Shown here in pieces: positions 5,975-10,404 of a stretch of 10,404 nt of DNA. Made by a program: the position numbers and the translations under genes. The first letter of the stretch is position 1. The number at the start of each line of letters is the position of its first letter. The DNA is from JAIYDJ01 sp031400505 (lineage in GTDB: Bacteria > Pseudomonadota > Alphaproteobacteria > Rhodobacterales > Rhodobacteraceae). Under the pieces are notes generated by a model. It did no database searches. It saw nothing but the letters and a program-made list of their open reading frames with translations, and was not told where the DNA came from. The DNA is taken from NCBI GenBank assembly GCA_031400505.1, contig JANNPZ010000070.1, forward strand, positions 1-10,404. Direction: 5' to 3'.

Positions 5975-6901
5975 CTATCCCGTCACCCAGGCAATCACCG
6001 CCGTCACGCTTAGCACCGATGCGGCAGTGGATACCAGAATGGCCGTGGACACGCGCTGCGGCGCCACCCCGTAGTGCTGCGCCAGGATGAACACATTCCC
6101 CGCCACCGGCAACGCCGCCGCCGCCACCATCACACCGGCGGCTACAGGATCCACCGCAAACACCCAAAACGCCGCCACCGCCACCGCCGCCGGATGCAGC
6201 ACCAGCTTGGCCAACGAAAGCCAGGCCGCAATCTCGATCCGCTCTGCACTGCGCCCGGCCAGCGACGCCCCGATGGCAAACAAAGCACAAGGCGTCGCGG
6301 CCGCCCCCAGAAGCGTCAGAAACTCGTTGACCGGCACCGGCAGCGCCCACCCTGTGGCCCCCCACCCCAGCCCCAGCACGACCGACCCGATCATCGGATT
6401 CCGGACCAGCCCCATCGCCAAGAGCGGCAAGACCCCAACCGACATCCGCCCCTCGCGCAGACCCGTAATCAGCAGCGTCAACAGCGACGAAAACACGATC
6501 AGATCGACCGCCAGCACCAAAAGGATCGGCCCCACCGCCCCCGGCCCCAACAGCAGCGTCAGCATCGGAATGCCCAGAAACCCCACATTGCCGATCACCC
6601 CGCAATGCGCCTCGATCACCGCCTCGACCGGCTTGGTGCCCCGCAACAGCGCAATCCCCGCCACCAGCGCCCACACCAGCGTCGTCGCCAGCAGATAGGC
6701 CCACACGAAGGCCCAAGAGAAGATTTCGCGCAGATCAAGGTTGGCGGCAAAGCCGAACAGCATCGCCGACAGGGCAAAGTAGAACACGAACTTGGTCAGA
6801 TAGGCGGTCGCCTCGACGCTGAAAAACCGCGCCCGCCCTGCCGCGAACCCCAGTCCGATCACCGCAAAGAACGGCAAGGTTTTCAGAAGGATCGGCAGCA
6901 T
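5975..6901 (-). CDS. AEC (auxin efflux carrier) family transporter
   Basis: Inner-membrane permease of the AEC family (308 aa from the chosen start, typical length), about ten helices in two five-helix halves. Bacterial relatives move small organic acids such as malate or malonate; the substrate here is unknown. Family marks include VIGNVGFLGIPMLTLLLGP in the first half, GLVRNPMIGSVVLGL near the centre and LPVAGNVFILAQHYG towards the C-terminus. I place the start at ATG 6901 (MLPILLKTLPFFAVIGLGFA) rather than ATG 6931, because GGAGGT stands three bases before 6901 and the extra ten residues (MKRCVRSGGA) do not look like the family. It is the first gene of a probable operon with fghA and yaiI. 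A link between this carrier and formaldehyde metabolism is only positional. Confidence 0.92.
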   Translation of the reverse strand: MLPILLKTLPFFAVIGLGFAAGRARFFSVEATAYLTKFVFYFALSAMLFGFAANLDLREIFSWAFVWAYLLATTLVWALVAGIALLRGTKPVEAVIEAHCGVIGNVGFLGIPMLTLLLGPGAVGPILLVLAVDLIVFSSLLTLLITGLREGRMSVGVLPLLAMGLVRNPMIGSVVLGLGWGATGWALPVPVNEFLTLLGAAATPCALFAIGASLAGRSAERIEIAAWLSLAKLVLHPAAVAVAAFWVFAVDPVAAGVMVAAAALPVAGNVFILAQHYGVAPQRVSTAILVSTAASVLSVTAVIAWVTG

Positions 6902-6904
6902 GGC

Positions 6905-6910
6905 ACCTCC
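6905..6910 (-). promoter_or_regulatory. Shine-Dalgarno sequence that fixes the AEC transporter start
   Basis: The complement of these bases reads GGAGGT, three bases before ATG 6901. It is the strongest ribosome binding site among the minus-strand genes and favours 6901 over the upstream ATG at 6931. Confidence 0.7.
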
Positions 6911-7011
6911 GCTTCGCACGCACCGTTTCACGCAGGGCCCAAGGTTTCAAGCAGCCCCGGCACACGGCGGCGCAAAAAACCAGCCCCCATCCAAAGCCGA
7001 ACGCAAGCTTC

Positions 7012-7036
7012 CCCTTTCACATTGGCACAAATATCC
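7012..7036 (-). repeat. Short intergenic repeat element, copy B
   Basis: The minus strand reads GGATATTTGTG, CCAATG, TGAAAGGG, matching copy A (2121-2145) in 21 of 25 positions. As in copy A, the element is preceded on its own strand by a G/C-rich run, here CCCCCGGACCCCCGGA. It lies about 50 bases downstream of the nagA stop in the same sense and about 110 bases before the AEC start. Just upstream on that strand, GGGG-TTTTCCA-CCCC (complement of about 7048-7062) could form a small hairpin. It may mark the end of the nag transcript. Confidence 0.6.
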
Positions 7037-7087
7037 TCCGGGGGTCCGGGGGTGGAAAACCCCTGGCGCGGCGGCGGGGCAAGCGCG

Positions 7088-8230
7088 TCACCCGCCAAGC
7101 CCCTCCCGCGCTCCTGCCCGCCATACCCCTGCCACCCGCCAGTCGTCCCCCAGATGCACCAGATCCGCAGCCCGCCCCGGCAGCAACCGCCCCACCGGCG
7201 CGCCGATCACCGCGGCCGGATCTGCCGTCGCCATCGCCAACGCGCGGGCCACCGGCACTCCGACTTGCTCCACCATCACTTGAACGGCCTGCGGCAGGCA
7301 AAGATCCGCGCCCGCCAACGTCCCGTCACTCAGCGTCAGTCGCCCCGCCCCGCGCCGCACCGCCCGCGCCCCCAGCACCATCTCTTGCAGATCAGTGCCG
7401 GCAAAGGCCATGCAATCGGACACCAGAAACAGCCCCTGCGGCCTTGCCGCCAAGGCAATCCGCAGGCTCGCCGGGCTGACATGCACCCCGTCCGCAATCA
7501 CCCCAGCTGCACAACCGCTGTCCAGAACCGCCCCCACAAGCCCCGGCTCGCGGCTGCCAAGCGGGCTCATCGCGTTGAAAAGATGCGTGGCACAGACCGC
7601 CCCCGCCGCCATCGCCGCCCGCGCCACTTCATGGCTGCAATTGCTATGCCCCAGACTGACGATGACCCCCGCCCGCTTCAGCGTGGCGATCTGCTCGGGG
7701 TGCACAGCCTCGGGGGCCACTGTCACCATCAGCGCGGGCAACTGCCCCGCCGCCGCGCAAAGGGCCGCCAGATCATCCTTCCCCATCGCCCGGATCAGGC
7801 CCGGATCATGCGCCCCACAGCGCGCAAGGTCCAGATGCGGCCCCTCTAGATGCAAACCCAGAAAGCCGGGCACACCTGCCCGCGCCGCCTCGATCCCGGC
7901 GGCAATCACCCGGCTGGTAACCTCGGGCGTGTAGGTGATCAGCGTGGGCAAAATCCCCGCCGACCCCAGGGCAAGATGCACTGCACAAAGCCGCCGCAGC
8001 GCCGCCAGATCGGTGTCCGCCCCCACCATCTCGCCGCCGCCGCCGTTGACCTGCAAATCGATCAGACCGGGGGCCAGAATGCCGCCCGCCAGCCGCACCC
8101 TCACCCCCGCCAGACCCGGCGCATCCGGCACCACCGCCTGCACCACCCCGGCCTCGACCACCACGACATGCCCGTCCAGCAGCCGCTGCCCGTCAAACAC
8201 CTGCGCGCCGCCGAACACCTGCCGGGTCAT
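7088..8230 (-). CDS. nagA: N-acetylglucosamine-6-phosphate deacetylase
   Basis: Cytoplasmic metal-dependent amidohydrolase that removes acetate from GlcNAc-6-phosphate to give glucosamine-6-phosphate. Its 380 residues match the family. Visible motifs: LAPGLIDLQVNGGGG (about 52-66) at the start of the barrel; HLEGPH with metal ligand E129; LGHSNCSH with H195; THLFNAMSPL with H216; ADGVHVSP (about 246-253); and LVSDCMAF with the catalytic D272. A C-terminal GRLLPGRAADLVHL (about 348-361) is typical of this superfamily. ATG 8230-8228 overlaps the stop of the upstream kinase gene in an ATGA. The frame stays open upstream to 8911 through the kinase gene, but that part is a shadow. The gene is followed by repeat copy B. 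Confidence 0.95.
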   Translation of the reverse strand: MTRQVFGGAQVFDGQRLLDGHVVVVEAGVVQAVVPDAPGLAGVRVRLAGGILAPGLIDLQVNGGGGEMVGADTDLAALRRLCAVHLALGSAGILPTLITYTPEVTSRVIAAGIEAARAGVPGFLGLHLEGPHLDLARCGAHDPGLIRAMGKDDLAALCAAAGQLPALMVTVAPEAVHPEQIATLKRAGVIVSLGHSNCSHEVARAAMAAGAVCATHLFNAMSPLGSREPGLVGAVLDSGCAAGVIADGVHVSPASLRIALAARPQGLFLVSDCMAFAGTDLQEMVLGARAVRRGAGRLTLSDGTLAGADLCLPQAVQVMVEQVGVPVARALAMATADPAAVIGAPVGRLLPGRAADLVHLGDDWRVAGVWRAGAREGLGG

Positions 8231-9060
8231 CGCGCAGCCACCGCTTGCAGGCCCAGCCACAACGCCCCGTCCAGCCCGCTGCCCCGCGCAGCCCTCACGT
8301 CCCAAAGATCCGCAAATCGCGCCGCCATTACCAACCCCAGACTGCCCAGAAACACCACCGGCAACCCCGCCCCGGCCTGCAAAACCGCAACCGAGGCCGC
8401 GATGTCCGCCTCGGCCTGCGCCAGCAGCGCCACCGCAGCCGGGTCCGCCGACCCGATCAGCCGGGGCGCAAACGCCGCGTAATCCGCAGGCCGCGCCGTC
8501 AGGCTGAACCCGACCACCCCGTCCACGCCGCCCAGTTCCGCCAGAACCGACCCCAGCAACGGCGTTACCGCGACCAACCCATCCGCCGCCCGCACTGCCA
8601 TCGACACCAAGCCCCGTCCCAGCCAGGCCCCGCTCGCCTCGTCCCCCAGGATCAGCCCTCGCCCCCCGATCACCCGCACCTGCCCGCCCCGCTGACAGGC
8701 AAACACCGACCCGGTGCCCAGAACCACGACAATTCCATCCGCCCCCTGCAATGCCCCCGCCACCGCAATCCGCGCGTCCGTCTCGATCTGCAGATCGGCA
8801 AAGGGCAACCCGGCCCGCACCCCGGCCACGCTGTTGGCAACCGTCGCCCCGGCCAGGCCCATCACCACATGACAATTCGCAGGATCGGCCCCGCGCAACA
8901 CCGCATCGCACAGCGCCGCCAGATTGCGCACCGACCCCGCCAGATCAGACGCGATGTTGGCAGGGCCCCCGTCGGCCCGCGCCAGCACGCGGCCGGTCGC
9001 ATCGGCGAGCACCGCGCGGCATCCCGTGCCGCCCCCGTCGATGGCCAAAACCAACCGCAT
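8227..9060 (-). CDS. BadF/BadG/BcrA/BcrD-type ATPase, probable N-acetylglucosamine (or glucosamine) kinase
   Basis: Cytoplasmic sugar kinase of the ASKHA fold, BadF/BadG family (277 aa), expected to phosphorylate GlcNAc at C6 and feed NagA. Seen: phosphate loop 1 AIDGGGTGCRAVLAD (about 6-20), acidic D95 in ETDAR as the likely catalytic base, phosphate loop 2 VVLGTGSVFA (GTGS 115-118), GDEASGAWLGR (139-149) and a late FLGSLG adenosine-site glycine pair (about 238-242). ATG 9060 is preceded by AAGGGCG. Its TGA overlaps the nagA start by four bases. I give no symbol because E. coli NagK is a ROK-family kinase unrelated at this level. Glucosamine kinase is the main alternative; pairing with nagA favours GlcNAc. 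The CoA-ester reductase activators of this fold are much less likely. Confidence 0.87.
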   Translation of the reverse strand: MRLVLAIDGGGTGCRAVLADATGRVLARADGGPANIASDLAGSVRNLAALCDAVLRGADPANCHVVMGLAGATVANSVAGVRAGLPFADLQIETDARIAVAGALQGADGIVVVLGTGSVFACQRGGQVRVIGGRGLILGDEASGAWLGRGLVSMAVRAADGLVAVTPLLGSVLAELGGVDGVVGFSLTARPADYAAFAPRLIGSADPAAVALLAQAEADIAASVAVLQAGAGLPVVFLGSLGLVMAARFADLWDVRAARGSGLDGALWLGLQAVAAR

Positions 9061-9086
9061 CCCAACGCCCTTCTGCCGCGCGACCT

Positions 9087-9105
9087 GCGCAAAGCCACGT
9101 TGCGC
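9087..9105. promoter_or_regulatory. Inverted repeat, candidate operator of the nag pair
   Basis: GCGCAA (9087-9092) and TTGCGC (9100-9105) form a perfect 6-bp inverted repeat with a 7-base spacer, about 27 to 45 bases upstream of the kinase start. It overlaps the expected -10 position of the candidate promoter, where a repressor would block transcription. It could instead be a leader hairpin. Confidence 0.35.
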
Positions 9106-9124
9106 GCCACGGCAAAACTGTCAA
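9096..9124 (-). promoter_or_regulatory. Candidate promoter of the kinase-nagA operon
   Basis: The minus strand carries a perfect -35 box, TTGACA (complement of 9119-9124). At a 17-base spacing the -10 position is AACGTG, a poor match to the consensus. The spacing to the ATG at 9060 leaves a leader of roughly 28 bases with the Shine-Dalgarno sequence inside it. A good -35 with a weak -10 is common in alphaproteobacteria, so this is plausible but unproved. Confidence 0.38.
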
Positions 9125-9188
9125 TCGGCGGCGGGCTTGGACGCGCACAGGGCTTTTCTCAACTCTCGCCACCCGCTAGACACCCGGC

Positions 9189-10268
9189 ATGCGCCAGACC
9201 CTGACCCAGATCATCGACGCCCGGATCGCGGCAGGCACCCTGCGCCCCGACCCGGCACAGCATGCCGTGCTGCCGCTGCTCGATGACCTGCGCACTTGGC
9301 TCGAGGCGCATCCGACCCGCCGCGCAAAAGGACTGGGCAGCCTGTTCGCCCGGCCCGCCACCCCACCCAAGGGGCTTTATCTGTGGGGCGGTGTCGGGCG
9401 CGGCAAGTCCATGCTGATGGACCTCTTCCATGACGCGACAGACATCACAGCCAAACGCCGCGTGCATTTTCACGCCTTCATGCAGGATGTGCATCGTCGG
9501 ATGCATGCCGCGCGCAAGACCGGCACCGATGACCCGCTTGCCCCGGTCGCCGAGGCGGTGATTGCGGATACCCGGCTCTTGTGTTTCGACGAAATGCAGA
9601 TCAGCGACATCACCGATGCGATGATCGTGGGGCGGCTTTTCATGATGCTGCTGGATGCCGGGGTGGTGATCGTCACCACGTCGAACCGCCCGCCCGTAGA
9701 CCTGTACAAGAACGGCCTGAACCGCGCGCTGTTTCTGCCGTTCATTGATCTGTTGGGCGAACGGTTGCAGGTCGTGGCGCTCGAAAGCCCCACCGACTAT
9801 CGCCAGCACCGGCTGGTCGGCGTGCAGACCTATTTCCACCCCGCGGGCCGCGCCCGATCCGCCATCGCCGCGATCTGGACCGATCTGACCGGCGGGGCCA
9901 CGGGCGAGCCATTGCACCTGCCGGTCAACGGGCGCACGGTCGAGGTGCCGCGTTTTGCCAACGGCGTCGCCCGCGCCAGTTTCTGGGAGCTGTGCGCAAA
10001 ACCCCTCGGCCCCGGCGACTACCTTGCCATCGCCGCCGCCGCCCGCGTCCTGATCCTTGAAGACATCCCACACCTGTCGTCGGGCAACTACAACGAGGCG
10101 AAACGCTTTGTCACCCTGATCGACGCGCTATACGAGGCAAAGGTCCGGCTGATCGCGTCTGCCGCCGACGAACCCGAACGCCTTTACATCGAAGGCACCG
10201 GCAGTTTCGAGTTTGAACGCACCGCGAGCCGCCTGCGCGAGATGCAGGGCGCTGACTGGGGCGCCTAG
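9189..10268 (+). CDS. zapE: Cell division protein ZapE (AFG1-type ATPase)
   Basis: P-loop ATPase of the AFG1/ZapE family (359 aa, normal length), in E. coli a Z-ring-associated protein that acts during late division and stress. Domains: an N-terminal helical part with LRPDPAQHAVLPLLDDL (about 18-34); Walker A WGGVGRGKS (66-74); FHAFM(Q)DVH (94-102), a family signature; Walker B LLCFDEMQISDI (130-141, D134 E135); a sensor-like VTTSNRPP (162-169); then NGLNRALFLPFI (175-186). The C-terminal part has EDIPHLS and a late ERLYIEGTGSFEFERTASRL. ATG 9189 gives the family's usual N-terminus but lacks a clear Shine-Dalgarno sequence. It is divergent from the kinase-nagA pair across 128 bases. Its TAG stop coincides with the start of an insertion sequence. 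Confidence 0.95.
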   Translation: MRQTLTQIIDARIAAGTLRPDPAQHAVLPLLDDLRTWLEAHPTRRAKGLGSLFARPATPPKGLYLWGGVGRGKSMLMDLFHDATDITAKRRVHFHAFMQDVHRRMHAARKTGTDDPLAPVAEAVIADTRLLCFDEMQISDITDAMIVGRLFMMLLDAGVVIVTTSNRPPVDLYKNGLNRALFLPFIDLLGERLQVVALESPTDYRQHRLVGVQTYFHPAGRARSAIAAIWTDLTGGATGEPLHLPVNGRTVEVPRFANGVARASFWELCAKPLGPGDYLAIAAAARVLILEDIPHLSSGNYNEAKRFVTLIDALYEAKVRLIASAADEPERLYIEGTGSFEFERTASRLREMQGADWGA

Positions 10269-10343
10269 AGCGGATCCGCGTTTGACTGAATCTCGGGGGA
10301 TTCCCCTTCGTTGATTTTCGTGATTCCCTTGTTTTGTCTTTGC

Positions 10344-10351
10344 AAGGGAGG
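10344..10351 (+). promoter_or_regulatory. Strong Shine-Dalgarno sequence of the transposase
   Basis: AAGGGAGG stands six bases before the ATG at 10358, an optimal spacing. It fixes the transposase start and is the best ribosome binding site in the window. Confidence 0.75.
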
Positions 10352-10357
10352 TTTGGG

Positions 10358-10404
10358 ATGACGCGGGCCTATTCGAGGGACCTTCGGGAGCGTGTTGTTG
10401 CGGC
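10358..10404 (+). CDS. IS630-family transposase, N-terminal fragment
   Basis: Only 15 codons are in view: MTRAYSRDLRERVVA. The YSxDLRERVV pattern is the well-known N-terminus of the helix-turn-helix domain of IS630-type transposases, which bind the element's terminal repeats and cut through a DDE domain further on. The strong Shine-Dalgarno sequence at 10344-10351 supports the start. Whether the gene is complete or split over two frames, as in many IS630 elements, cannot be seen because the window ends here. Confidence 0.82.
   Translation, partial: MTRAYSRDLRERVVA

Larger units (their letters stand above)
10268..10404 (+). mobile_element. Left end of an IS630-type insertion sequence (truncated by window)
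   Basis: Directly after zapE the sequence changes to a leader GAGCGGATCCGCGTTTGACT and then a transposase start with a strong ribosome binding site. IS630/Tc1-mariner elements insert at TA, and TA is present at 10266-10267 inside the zapE TAG stop, so the first IS base is probably G10268. The leader holds the 10-bp palindrome GCGGATCCGC (10270-10279), the imperfectly spaced GAATC/GATTC pair (10288-10292, 10299-10303) and GGGGATTCCCC (10296-10306). The other end is outside the window, so the terminal repeat and the second TA cannot be checked. Confidence 0.75.

Noticed and set aside
5126..6013. 295-codon open frame on the + strand
   Set aside because: It lies opposite fghA, which has a full catalytic triad; the product is Arg/Pro/His-rich and looks like a shadow.
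6902..6931. Upstream ATG start for the AEC transporter
   Set aside because: The ATG at 6901 has GGAGGT directly before it, and the extra ten residues do not fit the family's N-terminus.
6074..7849. 591-codon open frame on the + strand
   Set aside because: It is antisense to the AEC gene and nagA, its product is Arg/His/Pro/Gln-rich without recognisable motifs, and long antisense frames are expected at this G+C content.
8231..8911. N-terminal extension of the nagA frame giving a 607-residue product
   Set aside because: The added part is Gly/Arg-rich with no domain, runs in another frame through the kinase gene, and normal nagA length is reached from ATG 8230, which overlaps the kinase stop.
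9137..9182. Promoter for zapE (TTGGAC and TAGACA hexamers)
   Set aside because: The two boxes are at the wrong spacing for each other and neither has an acceptable partner.

Overview
The window is G+C-rich and densely packed, with short intergenic gaps and stop/start overlaps between genes. Gene content (an AFG1-type zapE, a DUF188 protein, an S-formylglutathione hydrolase, a NagA with a BadF-type sugar kinase, an IS630-type transposase) and style suggest an alphaproteobacterium, most likely of the Rhodobacterales/Roseobacter group. That placement is an inference; no marker gene in the window proves it.

Region 1 (1-1941, + strand): the 3' part of one EamA/DMT-type membrane transporter, a possible small gene of unknown function, then a complete second EamA transporter that is clearly a paralogue of the first. 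Region 2 (1990-2145): a tRNA-Pro(CGG) with encoded CCA, followed by a short intergenic element that recurs, inverted, near 7.0 kb. Region 3 (4599-2146, - strand): a tightly overlapping set of three genes in transcription order: a third and more distant EamA transporter, a HAD-type phosphatase, and an ornithine cyclodeaminase/mu-crystallin-family oxidoreductase. Region 4 (6901-4681, - strand): an AEC (auxin efflux carrier) family transporter, S-formylglutathione hydrolase (fghA) and a YaiI/DUF188 protein, probably one operon. Region 5 (9060-7088, - strand): a BadF/BadG-type amino-sugar kinase overlapping nagA by four bases, a two-gene module for entry of N-acetylglucosamine into metabolism. Region 6 (9189-10268, + strand): zapE, divergent from the nag pair. 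Region 7 (10268-end): the left end of an IS630-type insertion sequence that begins at the zapE stop codon, with the first 15 codons of its transposase.

The kinase and NagA together would convert GlcNAc to glucosamine-6-phosphate. FghA is the second enzyme of glutathione-dependent formaldehyde oxidation, but its usual dehydrogenase partner is not in view. The DMT-HAD-OCD set looks like one transcriptional unit, and its substrate cannot be read from the sequence. I see no CRISPR array, phage, toxin-antitoxin pair or obvious defence system. The most interesting non-coding signals are the repeated intergenic element, an inverted repeat in the nag promoter region, and the precise placement of the IS element.
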